This document shows positions 11,201-19,092 of a stretch of DNA of 64,000 nucleotides, in pieces (positions within the stretch are counted from its first letter, which is position 1; every line of letters starts with the position of its first letter). Source of the stretch: Aliiroseovarius sp. Z3. Lineage in GTDB: Bacteria; Pseudomonadota; Alphaproteobacteria; Rhodobacterales; Rhodobacteraceae. A program made the position numbers and the translations under genes. The stretch spans positions 124,001-188,000 of the forward strand of contig NZ_JAFMZK010000005.1 in the NCBI RefSeq assembly GCF_029105185.1. Direction: 5' to 3'. The notes under the pieces were generated by a model. It saw only the letters and a program-made list of their open reading frames with translations. It was not told the origin of the DNA and did not search any database.

Positions 11201-12080
11201 CGAGGCGGACGCACGCACGCGAGGCGGCACGGCACTAAGCGCAAAGCGGGAAACCGCGTTGTCGGCCTTCCTGCGCGCGGTTGATACGACTCTTTGGTCG
11301 ATCGACACGTTCGCCTCGCTCGGAACGCCGCATATTGCGGGGCTGGTGGGGCGTCCGATGGCGGTGGTGCGGGCGACGATCAGGATGCAGATTTACGATG
11401 ATCTTGACCTTCTGGACCTGTCCGCCCCCGGTGCCCGCGCCGCGCGCAAGGCGGTCTATGACGATCTGGCCGACCGCGCATTCCGCGCGCGCCTTGGGGA
11501 ATTCACCCGTGATGATGACGGGGTCTATGGTTATTTCATCAATGACGACTACCGGCGCTTTCACGTGGTCGACAAGATCGTCAAGACCCGCGCCTTGGAA
11601 AGCGGGCGGCGGCGCGGGCATTTCGCCGCCCTTGGGGGTGCGCGCATTCCCCAGCCGGACCCGATCGACCACCCCTATCTGGTGGGCGAGGACGAATTTC
11701 CCATTCATCTGGGCGAGGTGATCCGCCTGACGATCCTGATGCACCCTGCGGGCAAGGTGCATCTGACCTCGGGCATTCTGCCGCGCAAGTCCTTGCAACT
11801 GGCGCGGGATTGGGTGGATGCCGGGCTTGGCCGGATGGCGCCCTCGGCCCGGATCGGTCCGGTGTTGATCGACCCCGACAAGGTGCGCCTGCCGAAGATC
11901 GCCAGTTTCGGAGAGGATCAGATCTGGACGCGACGCGACACGCCCTTTTTGTGGAAGGATGACCCCATTCTGGCCGCCACCCAAGCCGCGATACTGCCAG
12001 ATGCGCCCGCCGCGATTGAAGAGGGATATGTGCGCATTGCAACCGCGCCCATCCCCGGCACGGAAGGGGAGGGAAGCTGA
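8277..12080 (+). CDS. Large protein of unknown function (1267 aa), fourth gene of the large-protein operon
   Basis: I chose the ATG at 8277 (MPIELDPQFLN), which has a GAAAGGG ribosome site; a TTG five codons upstream is possible but less likely. The gene overlaps the end of the preceding one by 11 bases and ends in TGATG shared with the next start. Early in the protein there is a motif-like block, GVHLHWAMPDA...LPNRWLVMRL (about 8559-8676), that looks like a conserved domain signature, but I cannot attach a family. The sequence alternates beta-like stretches with charged helical parts (for example around residues 360-460) and has no signal peptide or membrane segment. The C-terminal 130 residues include VLIDPDKVRLPKIASFGEDQ. 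Function unknown; operon coupling argues for a joint role with the other four genes. Confidence 0.7.
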   Translation: MPIELDPQFLNTAITSPRWSVIARTGLGVDDFATWDPKIIRKPRLIVPIDVQALYVEEGSTEAFVRLPGAISTPDGDPPEPSPAPLAPGASRPSGVHLHWAMPDAVMNGEMQDVEGDGLGLAPLPNRWLVMRLLAPEGAERMAVTGWVIEADTTRVIALKDWKEDTPEGSAPTGKTLKGRDLNAGAGGSLAWTASYDATLNRFAFHDPLTDIAEVASQGVFSDVATYLIAGWWSRAAEDPLDAARTASGFASVTEELGWRVNADTSGQTAVTEQAMLYQAELATFGVESASRFALIDTGSLASSTALSGAQGAEVFLPEGGRFVAVEPKHIYSTLLNGIVHGVPVAGRVPADQRPDPRRVRAALGPQVEDSIAALTAAAMEGDDLDARAETERLIAALTNDQVAKLGERNGAVEIEEREHAARFEAERGRDYSIEKIIDRGGPENLIAGRAARNRAGTTERQQTERTLATDLTWSATKPGVVGVVPEHLGFTSNYFEREGRPQAEPKVRSVRRPGPRYFRALEPVVAIRDAKRSRRHQEDGVASPDGTLTCRWPSQIPIVIPGGISGRQHLEPFPHGALPDEVVRLAQNAVITDPFTTPWLAQQAAPTSPFPQSVLAARLRGEVALRYSRDGVYDGTVPGFTVQAKRGEASVPGPMEAALGDQLRRHSLLDGVDAAPLGVTVWAQPWSPIWLEWEVELDLTDRLTGWALGQVDYDATPPPGGATRVMSGRSPINNGAAESLTATVTNWMIAEDLRDAEDEGQLDEDGEKEVRAVYKHLTNADVISATLSGVHEALLGLPEAPDGQVEAPDEKIAPTDLPQLLFSGRMRVRAARLVDAFGRVLDLEPGKVVHPAALIAPGAGLELPPRLTRPARIAFRLADPADGAALPREATINQERPDLMVNPVAGFLLPDLIDEALEVFDVAGNPLGQLQHEPIGGGVVWEIAPGREGPADAGPLYDLPPSAQPLGRFAAAMIEADARTRGGTALSAKRETALSAFLRAVDTTLWSIDTFASLGTPHIAGLVGRPMAVVRATIRMQIYDDLDLLDLSAPGARAARKAVYDDLADRAFRARLGEFTRDDDGVYGYFINDDYRRFHVVDKIVKTRALESGRRRGHFAALGGARIPQPDPIDHPYLVGEDEFPIHLGEVIRLTILMHPAGKVHLTSGILPRKSLQLARDWVDAGLGRMAPSARIGPVLIDPDKVRLPKIASFGEDQIWTRRDTPFLWKDDPILAATQAAILPDAPAAIEEGYVRIATAPIPGTEGEGS

Positions 12081-15000
12081 TGCGATACAACTGGCCTGGC
12101 CGTGGACGTGCTGGCATTGATTTTGCCGCCCAGCGTCATGATTTCAACGCCTTTACAGACATTCACGCCCCAGAGGGCTTGTTTGATGAGATCTTTGGCA
12201 GTCGGGCGGATTACCTGCGCGTTCTGGAAGACCTTGGCGCCTTCACCGACGCCAATCGCTGGATCCCGATCGGACCGACAGGCATGATCAACGGGCAGGC
12301 GACTGGCAACCCGGTGGTGGCTGGGCGAGTGCGTGATCTGAAGGTTGCGCCGGATGGCAGTCGTGCCTATGCGGGGGCGGCCAATGGCGGGGTTTGGGTG
12401 ACGCTGGATGCCGGACAAAGCTGGTCGCCGCTTGGCAGTTGGGGGGTAAACCCCAGCGCGGCTTCGGGCACCGGTGGACGTGTGCAATCCCTGACCATCG
12501 GCGCGCTGGATGTCGAGTTCGGCGCGACACCGGATGACGACGTTGTCTATGCGGCGACGGGCGAGCTGAAGGCCGTCATAGGGCGCACCCACGCGGATGA
12601 TCACGCGGGCATCGGGATATTGCGGCTTGACGGCGCGCTGTCCAGCGCGCTGGGAAGCGTGGGGTCGATCCCGTGGCTGCGCGAAGGGACGGCGATGCGC
12701 GGAGCGGGGATTTTCCGGCTGACCCACGAGCCGGGTGTGCCGTTGTCTTTTGATCCAACGGGCAGCAACGTGATGATCGCGGCGGCCTCTTCCGGGCTTT
12801 ACTTTCGTGATGGTCCCTTTGTGGCGGATGCCGCCTGGACCCGGATCGAGCGTGCGCCCTTTAACTTTGATGCAGATACCTGGCCCCATGTCTCAGACGT
12901 GCTGTGGACCAATGCGACCCCGAAACGCATCTATGCCGCTCTGACGCATAATGAAAGCGGCAAAACGGCGGTGTATGTCACCGAAGGCGGACCAGATAGC
13001 AATTACAGCAAGATCACTCTGAACGGCGTTCGGCGCACGGCGCGGCTGAGTCTGGCGGTCGCGCCCTCCAACCCCGAAGTGGTCTATGTGCTTGGCACCG
13101 GGGCGCACAATCGGGCGCGGCTGTGGCGGATCGAAGGCACCGGCCCGGCCCGTGTGGTCGACGACGTCCCGCCGGGCCTTTTTGGCAAGCCAAAGATGGA
13201 TGGCACGACCGTGAAGGTGGACGGCAATTCGTCGCATCACAACAATTCGGTCGCGGTCGATCCAACCAATGAAAACATCGTCTATGTGGCCGGGTCGACG
13301 ATCCGGGTCAGCAATGTCTCGAACGCCAATATGCACCGGCTGACCGTCAGCGGCACCCATGCGGCGAATGACTTTAGCACCGATTTCAACACCGCAAACA
13401 ACCTTGCGGCCCAGACCGATCCCACCTTTTTCGGCAACATGGCCCATGCCGATGTTCACGCCATCCGGCCGATCGCTGGCGAAGTCTGGATTGGCTGCGA
13501 TGGCGGGGTTTTCGTGGATCGCGGTGCCGGGATGGTGTCGTTGAATTACGGGCTTGCGATCTCGGAACCCGGCTTTCTGGCCTGTCACCCCGAATTGCCC
13601 GGTGCGCTGATTGCAGGCACACAAGACAATGGCCGGATCGAACGGGTCGGTGGGACGCTGTGGCGGCTGTGGCGCAAGGGTGATGGCGGTGGTGTTGCGT
13701 ATCACACATCCAATTCTGCCTATTATTTGGGCCAATATATCAAAGCCACGTGGCGTGAGAACGGAGGACGGTTCACGCGGCCCGTCTTTCGCACCAATGT
13801 TGGGGCGGGCTCGTCGCCCCCTGAAAGCGAAACCAAGGAAGACGATGCCTCTCTTTTCTACAGCGGGATTGCTGCCGTGGCAGGTGAGGCGGATGAAACC
13901 CGCATTGCCATTGGAACGACACGGGTCTGGTTTTCGCCTGACTGGAACCCGGAAAATGCGGACAACACCTGGATGACCCTGCCGAAAGGCGAGGACGCCC
14001 GCACACCCGGATCGGAAAACGATGGGCAGGACAAGTTTGGCGATAACGAAATGGCGGTAACGCTTCGCTGGGCGCAACGTGGCGACGCCACCAACGACTT
14101 TGACGGCGCGCGGCTTCTGGTTTTGACCAACAAGAATATCTTCCAATACAGCTATGCGGCGGACGAGGACGAATGGACCCGCCACCGCTTCACCGAGAGG
14201 AAGATGAAGGACCGCATTCGCAAGAATGAGGATATCGAGACAGGCCCGTCGCAGAAACTGCCCTATATCGGCAAATGGACCGATGTTTTTCCCCACGACC
14301 GGACGCGCGGCAGTCATGGCTCGTTCTATGTGACCACAACCTCCAAATCGAAAATGACGGATACCGGCGCGGTGGGCGAAGCCGACCGGATGGACACGCT
14401 GTGGTGGTTCGATGGCGAAGAGACATGGCACCCGACCGGATTGCGCAATCAGGGTCTTGATCCGGTGGCCGGGACCTCGGGCACCAAGGCACCGCAGTTT
14501 GCCGTTGTTGTCCATCCTGACGATCCGAATATCGTTTTTGTCGGCGGCAGCGCGGGCGTTTGGCGCGGGGTGCTGAGCTTTTCGGGCACCACGCCAAGCT
14601 GGACATGGACCGGAGAAATCAACGGGTTGCCACAGGCGATCGTGCAGGATCTGGTGATTTTCCGCGAGGGCGATCTGAGGCTTTTGCGCGCTGCGCTTGA
14701 AAGCCGGGGAATGTGGGAGCTGAACATCTCGGACACGCCGACATCCGTTGGCAACACCTATCTGCGGGTCACAAATCTTGATACGCGGCAGGCCGATATT
14801 GATGCCGCACCGATTGATCCGTTAAGCACCACCACCCCGCCTGCGACGTTCACGCTGGATATGAGTCCCGATATCTACGTGCATGGCTCGGCCGGTCCAC
14901 CGCCATGGGGTTCTGGCGTTCTGCCCAACGAAGCGCAGCTTTACGATCGGACCGAGCTGTATCGCCACCCGACCATGATCCCGCTTCGTCGTCCCCCCGG

Positions 15001-15448
15001 CACTTATCCGGCATTTGTTATGGTGCATCACCGGGATACAGATGCGCTGGCGGGCAATCAGGTGACGGTTGTCCTGTTACGTCTTGCGAACGCGCCTGCT
15101 GATCTGACAACGGTGGCGATTGATACACCCTGGCGACAGGCGGTCCTGGCTTTGATGGATGGGTCTTCAAGCACGCCTCCCGCTGGCTGGGATTTGGCCG
15201 AACCGGGTGCGCCACGTCGGAACCTGAGCGATCCGATTGAAGCCCGTGTCCCACGCGCGGTGGAGTTTTCGGCCGATCTCTCTCATCCGGTGACGGATGC
15301 CTCGGGAACCGATGACGAATTGCTGGTCGCCATTGCAGGATCGACACGCGATCCGGTGACCCTTGTTCAACTCAATCGCAATAATTTGGCCATGCTTATC
15401 CGACGAAGCCGCCACGTCGCGGCCCGAAGGTTCCGCCGCCGCAGTTGA
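12080..15448 (+). CDS. Asp-box/BNR-type beta-propeller protein (1122 aa), fifth gene of the large-protein operon
   Basis: The ATG overlaps the preceding stop (TGATG). From about residue 80 the protein shows repeated blade-like units of the sialidase/VPS10 (sortilin) propeller kind: a first unit with DLKVAPDGSRAYAGAANGGV and the Asp box T-L-D-A-G-Q-S-W at residues 108-115, later units with AVAPSNPEVVYVLG, AVDPTNENIVYVAG and VVHPDDPNIVFVGG. These folds usually bind glycans or proteins; catalytic sialidase residues could not be established. The last 250 residues form another beta-rich region, ending in an Arg-rich tail (RRSRHVAARRFRRRS). There is no signal peptide, unusual for a protein of this type. 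It is the last gene of the coupled operon; a gap of 359 bases follows. Confidence 0.7.
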   Translation: MRYNWPGRGRAGIDFAAQRHDFNAFTDIHAPEGLFDEIFGSRADYLRVLEDLGAFTDANRWIPIGPTGMINGQATGNPVVAGRVRDLKVAPDGSRAYAGAANGGVWVTLDAGQSWSPLGSWGVNPSAASGTGGRVQSLTIGALDVEFGATPDDDVVYAATGELKAVIGRTHADDHAGIGILRLDGALSSALGSVGSIPWLREGTAMRGAGIFRLTHEPGVPLSFDPTGSNVMIAAASSGLYFRDGPFVADAAWTRIERAPFNFDADTWPHVSDVLWTNATPKRIYAALTHNESGKTAVYVTEGGPDSNYSKITLNGVRRTARLSLAVAPSNPEVVYVLGTGAHNRARLWRIEGTGPARVVDDVPPGLFGKPKMDGTTVKVDGNSSHHNNSVAVDPTNENIVYVAGSTIRVSNVSNANMHRLTVSGTHAANDFSTDFNTANNLAAQTDPTFFGNMAHADVHAIRPIAGEVWIGCDGGVFVDRGAGMVSLNYGLAISEPGFLACHPELPGALIAGTQDNGRIERVGGTLWRLWRKGDGGGVAYHTSNSAYYLGQYIKATWRENGGRFTRPVFRTNVGAGSSPPESETKEDDASLFYSGIAAVAGEADETRIAIGTTRVWFSPDWNPENADNTWMTLPKGEDARTPGSENDGQDKFGDNEMAVTLRWAQRGDATNDFDGARLLVLTNKNIFQYSYAADEDEWTRHRFTERKMKDRIRKNEDIETGPSQKLPYIGKWTDVFPHDRTRGSHGSFYVTTTSKSKMTDTGAVGEADRMDTLWWFDGEETWHPTGLRNQGLDPVAGTSGTKAPQFAVVVHPDDPNIVFVGGSAGVWRGVLSFSGTTPSWTWTGEINGLPQAIVQDLVIFREGDLRLLRAALESRGMWELNISDTPTSVGNTYLRVTNLDTRQADIDAAPIDPLSTTTPPATFTLDMSPDIYVHGSAGPPPWGSGVLPNEAQLYDRTELYRHPTMIPLRRPPGTYPAFVMVHHRDTDALAGNQVTVVLLRLANAPADLTTVAIDTPWRQAVLALMDGSSSTPPAGWDLAEPGAPRRNLSDPIEARVPRAVEFSADLSHPVTDASGTDDELLVAIAGSTRDPVTLVQLNRNNLAMLIRRSRHVAARRFRRRS

Positions 15449-15807
15449 TGGCGGTTCTTTTTGGACCCGCGCTTACACTCGTTTGTCACTTGGCTATCGA
15501 GCTCGGCGTTCTTAAACGCAATTGCAACGGACTGGAACGATTGGATCAATCAGGCCGCAAGCACCATATCGGCCAAACAATCCGTCACGTTGTATCCCTG
15601 CGCACGCTCCATACGCTGCAGCGCCAACAATGTGGCAAGTGAGCCGGTGATTTCAAACAAGACCGTGGCCGCGATGGTCGGTGTCATGATCGTTGTCGCC
15701 CGGTGCGGAAAGGTTTCCGCGGCTGTGAATGATAGTTGAACAGCGCTGCTGACTGGAAATTTCTTCCGAAATCTGCATCCTGTTAGGAAATTGGTCGGGG
15801 GGTCGTC
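15449..15807. other. Gap between the large-protein operon and the VWA gene
   Basis: No intact gene is evident. Two plus-strand open frames (15448-15642 and 15461-15739) have no recognisable product and no convincing ribosome site. The minus strand carries a coding-like fragment described separately. No clear terminator for the upstream operon was seen. The VWA gene at 15808 has only a weak GGGGGGTC element in front of its ATG. Confidence 0.5.
15550..15711 (-). pseudogene. C-terminal remnant of a membrane transporter gene (possibly a cation antiporter)
   Basis: Reading the minus strand from about 15711 to the TGA at 15552-15550 gives an uninterrupted, protein-like end: TPTIAATVLFEITGSLATLL followed by ALQRMERAQG and a terminal DCLADMVLAA. 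A hydrophobic segment of the form TVLFEI-x-G-x4-T-x2-AL-x-R at the C-terminus is reminiscent of cation:proton antiporter ends. Upstream (higher coordinates) the frame loses coding character towards the VWA gene start, so only the tail of a gene remains. The family assignment is tentative; that the frame is a decayed coding region rather than chance is inferred from amino-acid composition. Confidence 0.35.
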
Positions 15808-18573
15808 ATGCGTTATCTTACTGCTTTATTCCTGTGTGTTGGTCTTGCGCTTCCAGCAATGGCACAGGATCGTGCCTCGACCGTGCTTGTTCTGGATGGG
15901 TCCGGGTCGATGTGGGGGCAGATTGACGGGACCGCCAAGATCACCATCGCGCAGGATGTGATCGACGATCTTTTGCAAACGCTTCCAACGGATCAGGCCC
16001 TTGGTTTGACGGTGTATGGACATCGCCGCAAAGGCGATTGCTCGGACATCGAAACGCTGGTGGCACCGGGATCCGAAACCAAAGCGGCAATATCAACCGC
16101 TGTGAATGCCATCAAACCCAAGGGGAAGACCCCTATGACCGATGCGGTCATCGCTGCCGCTCAATCCCTTCGCTATACCGAGGAAAAAGCGACCGTGATT
16201 CTTGTCTCGGACGGGATCGAAACCTGTAACCCGGACCCGTGTGCCGCCGCCCGCGCGCTTGAGGAAGCAGGCGTGGATTTCACCGCCCACGTGATCGGTT
16301 TTGACATCAATGACCCGGAAGCCATGGCGCAGATGCAATGTCTGGCAGCAGAAACCGGCGGCACGTTCCGGTCGGCCGCCGATGCACGAGAGCTTGGGGC
16401 CGCGCTGGTCGAAGTTGCCTCGGCTCCCGAACCCCAGCCCGAGCCGGTGACCATTTCGTTCCGGGCAACTCTGGGCAAAGGCGGTCCGGTGATCGGTGAC
16501 GGCTTGGTCTGGGGATTTACACCTGAAGGCACAGGCGATCAGACAGCACCGACCGGCACCACACAACTTGACCTGCTGCCAGGAGACTACGCCGTTTCCG
16601 TTCTGCGGCTTGAAGATGAAGCGACCGCCGAAGCAGAATTCAAGGTGTCCGGGCAGGCCAAAATGGTCACGCTTGTATTGCCAGAGATCGCCTATCACGC
16701 GTCACTTGAAGCAGTCGATACTGCCCCCATCGGATCGACGATCGAGGTCACTTGGGATGCCGAGATCGGCAAGAATGACTACGTGACGATCGTGCCGCCG
16801 GACGCAGACCCCGGCACCTACCGCAACTATACCTATATCTCGAAGGGCAATCCCTTGCCCCTGACAATGCCGCTGACACCCGGCACTTATGAACTACGAT
16901 ACATCCGCAGTGGCACAGGCAAACCCGAGGTCACTGCCACCCGCCCCATGGTCGTCACAGACCTGACCGTCACACTGGACGCCGTTGAAGAAATCGGGGC
17001 CGGGGCAGTGCTTGATGTCGGATGGGATGGGCCGGGATACAAGAACGACTATATCGCGATCACGGCACCTGACGCCGATGACAATGCATACGAAAACTAT
17101 GCCTATACCAATCGTGGCAATCCTGCCGAGGTCACAAGCCCGATCGAGCCGGGCACCTATGAGCTTCGTTATGTCGCCCAAGGAAATCCGCCGCGGGTAT
17201 TGGCCCGCCGGACCGTGAATGTTCTGGCCGTGACTGCATCGCTGACCGCCCCGGAGGAAGTGGTTGCCGGGGCTGCTGTGGACGTCGAATGGGTAGGGCC
17301 GGACAACAAGAATGACTATATCTCGGTTGCGGCACCTGATCAAAACCCCAACAAATATGTCAACTATGCCTATGCGAACCGGGGCAATCCCGTGTCTGTA
17401 ACGATGCCGCTTGATCCCGGCACCTACGAGCTGCGCTATGTCGCTCATGGCAACCCTGCCAAGATCATCGCGGCCCGACCCATCACCGTTATTGCGGCGC
17501 GGGTCACGCTTGAGGCACAGACGGAAGCGGTTGCCGGGTCGCAGGTTGATGTCACGTGGGATGGACCAGACAACAAAAACGACTACATCTCGGTGGCATC
17601 AGCCGACCAGCCACCAAACAAATACGTCGCCTATGCTTATACCCAGCGGGGCAATCCGGCATCGGTCAAGATGCCGCTTGAACCCGGCACTTACGACCTT
17701 CGCTATATCGCCCATGGCAATCCAGCGAAGGTGTTGGCCACGCGCGAGATCACCATCGTTGCGGCTCAGGTTGCGCTTGATGCTGCCGATACTGCTGAAG
17801 CTGGGGCGACAATAGATGTCACGTGGGAAGGGCCGGACAACAAGAACGACTATGTCTCGGTGGCGGCACCGGATCAGCCGGTCAACAAGTATACGTCTTA
17901 CGCCTATACCAGCCGTGGCAATCCATCGAAGATCAAACTGCCGCTTGAACCCGGCACGTATCAGCTGCGATACATCGCGCAAGGCAACCCGCAGCGTATT
18001 CTTGCCACGCGGGATGTTAGCATCGTGGCTGCCACTGTGGCGCTCGATGCGCCAGAAACGGCGGTTTTGGGCACAGAGGTTGATGTGTCCTTCGTCGGAC
18101 CGGCCAACAAGAACGATTATGTTTCGGTGGCGGCCATTGGGTCAGAACCGGGCGAATACCTGCATTATCAGTATGCGAGCCGCAGTAATCCGGTTCGACT
18201 GAAGGTTCCGGTTGAAACCGGGACTTATCTGATCCGCTATGTTGCCCACGGAAACCCGAAAAAGGTATTGGCGCGCCGTATGTTGAAAGTCGTCGAGGCC
18301 AGCGCGGCAGTTACCGAAGAGGCTGTTCTTGAGGCCGCAGACAGCGGCACGGCCGGCGCGCAGATCGAGGTTTTCTGGGTCGGGCCGGAGGGTGAGGGCG
18401 ATCTGATTGCTCTCAAGAAGATCGGGTCAGATGCCGTCGAAGCCTCGGTGGCGACGGCCACTGGTAATCCGGCAGTGCTACAATTACCCGATGAGCCGGG
18501 CGATTACATGCTGCATTACCTGTCTGGTCAGGGCCAGACATCAATCGGAAGACGCCCTCTCACCGTGAACTGA
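15808..18573 (+). CDS. Secreted von Willebrand factor A protein with seven C-terminal tandem repeats
   Basis: The 921-residue protein begins with a clear Sec signal peptide (MRYLTALFLCVGLALPAMA, cleavage after residue 19). A VWA domain spans about residues 23-200, with an intact MIDAS start D-G-S-G-S at 30-34 and a later DGIETC motif, so it probably binds a divalent metal and a protein ligand. A short beta domain (about 210-290) follows, then seven repeats of about 89 residues up to the C-terminus. The consensus includes GPxNKNDY, YAYxxRGNP, PGTYELRY and GNPxxILAxR; the first and the last repeats are the most diverged. No membrane anchor or LPXTG-like signal is present, so a periplasmic or released adhesion or scaffold protein is likely. 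It stands alone between two gaps; no operon partner is visible. Confidence 0.85.
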   Translation: MRYLTALFLCVGLALPAMAQDRASTVLVLDGSGSMWGQIDGTAKITIAQDVIDDLLQTLPTDQALGLTVYGHRRKGDCSDIETLVAPGSETKAAISTAVNAIKPKGKTPMTDAVIAAAQSLRYTEEKATVILVSDGIETCNPDPCAAARALEEAGVDFTAHVIGFDINDPEAMAQMQCLAAETGGTFRSAADARELGAALVEVASAPEPQPEPVTISFRATLGKGGPVIGDGLVWGFTPEGTGDQTAPTGTTQLDLLPGDYAVSVLRLEDEATAEAEFKVSGQAKMVTLVLPEIAYHASLEAVDTAPIGSTIEVTWDAEIGKNDYVTIVPPDADPGTYRNYTYISKGNPLPLTMPLTPGTYELRYIRSGTGKPEVTATRPMVVTDLTVTLDAVEEIGAGAVLDVGWDGPGYKNDYIAITAPDADDNAYENYAYTNRGNPAEVTSPIEPGTYELRYVAQGNPPRVLARRTVNVLAVTASLTAPEEVVAGAAVDVEWVGPDNKNDYISVAAPDQNPNKYVNYAYANRGNPVSVTMPLDPGTYELRYVAHGNPAKIIAARPITVIAARVTLEAQTEAVAGSQVDVTWDGPDNKNDYISVASADQPPNKYVAYAYTQRGNPASVKMPLEPGTYDLRYIAHGNPAKVLATREITIVAAQVALDAADTAEAGATIDVTWEGPDNKNDYVSVAAPDQPVNKYTSYAYTSRGNPSKIKLPLEPGTYQLRYIAQGNPQRILATRDVSIVAATVALDAPETAVLGTEVDVSFVGPANKNDYVSVAAIGSEPGEYLHYQYASRSNPVRLKVPVETGTYLIRYVAHGNPKKVLARRMLKVVEASAAVTEEAVLEAADSGTAGAQIEVFWVGPEGEGDLIALKKIGSDAVEASVATATGNPAVLQLPDEPGDYMLHYLSGQGQTSIGRRPLTVN
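16684..18570 (+). repeat. Seven in-frame tandem repeats of about 267 bp within the VWA gene
   Basis: Each unit encodes about 88-89 residues. Conserved landmarks recur in order: V-x-W, KNDY, a Tyr-rich strand (YxxYAY), RGNP, PGTYELRY, GNP and an A-x-R strand. Units 3 to 5 are the most alike, unit 7 has lost KNDY (GEGDLI instead) and unit 1 has GTGKPE where the others have a second GNP. This gradient suggests expansion in the middle of the array. An Ig-like or E-set fold is plausible but not proven. Confidence 0.85.
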
Positions 18574-19092
18574 AGCCAAAAGGCCATACCGGAGGCGGCG
18601 TGTGAAGCGTGGTTCAGGCCGCAGCTACCAGAAACAGGCAACCCGTGCCCAGCGTGTGGTGACGGTGTTGAAATCATTGCCTGACGGGAAGGGCGGTGGG
18701 TTCGAGGCGAGTTTCATTTCCCCCTCAGGACAGGCTTGAATCGCGTCTAGACGGCTTGCTGCTTCGATGAGCCGCGTGCAGAGCCGCGCGCCGTCCAAGA
18801 CTCGGTTCCTGACGCCTTCAATCTGCAACTGGCTTAACGACAAGGTGGGCCGCAGAAAAAAGTTCATTGTTCAGTATCTGTCGTGCGCGACCTGCTGATT
18901 TTCGACAACCAGTAAAAGGTTGTTTTAAAACAGCGATATAACTGCTCTATCCCGCAACGCATTCAAATTAATGAATTTTTCTGTCAAGCGAAGGCATGGG
19001 CAAATCGTCGAATTCCTTGATCCAAGTCAATAAGTCGCACCCTTGCCAAGTCTAAACAGGAATCCAAAGCCAGCAAATTGCGAGCGGTTGAT
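18574..19092. other. Intergenic region upstream of nap
   Basis: An 80-codon minus-strand frame (18625-18867, beginning MNFFLRPTLSLSQLQIEG) has no recognisable product and no good ribosome site; I do not count it as a gene. From about 18880 the sequence becomes clearly more AT-rich, as expected for a promoter region, and ends with the FNR-type box and -10 element of the nap operon. Confidence 0.5.
19017..19056 (+). promoter_or_regulatory. FNR/FnrL-type box and -10 element of the nap promoter
   Basis: TTGATCCAAGTCAA at 19017-19030 differs from the FNR consensus TTGAT-N4-ATCAA at one position. A -10-like TCTAAA lies at 19051-19056, with its centre 30 bases after the box centre, exactly the geometry of a class II FNR promoter (box at -41.5). 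That predicts a start near 19065 and a short leader before napF. Anaerobic activation by FnrL or a related Crp/Fnr protein (possibly a nitric oxide-responsive Dnr/Nnr type, which uses a similar box) is inferred. Confidence 0.75.

Noticed and set aside
2-15448. Extracellular contractile injection system or prophage tail locus
   Set aside because: No sheath, tube, baseplate, spike or AAA+ ATPase gene is visible in the window; cannot be supported without the upstream region.
18625-18867. 80-codon minus-strand frame as a possible small gene
   Set aside because: No ribosome site, no recognisable protein pattern; kept only as a remark in the intergenic entry.
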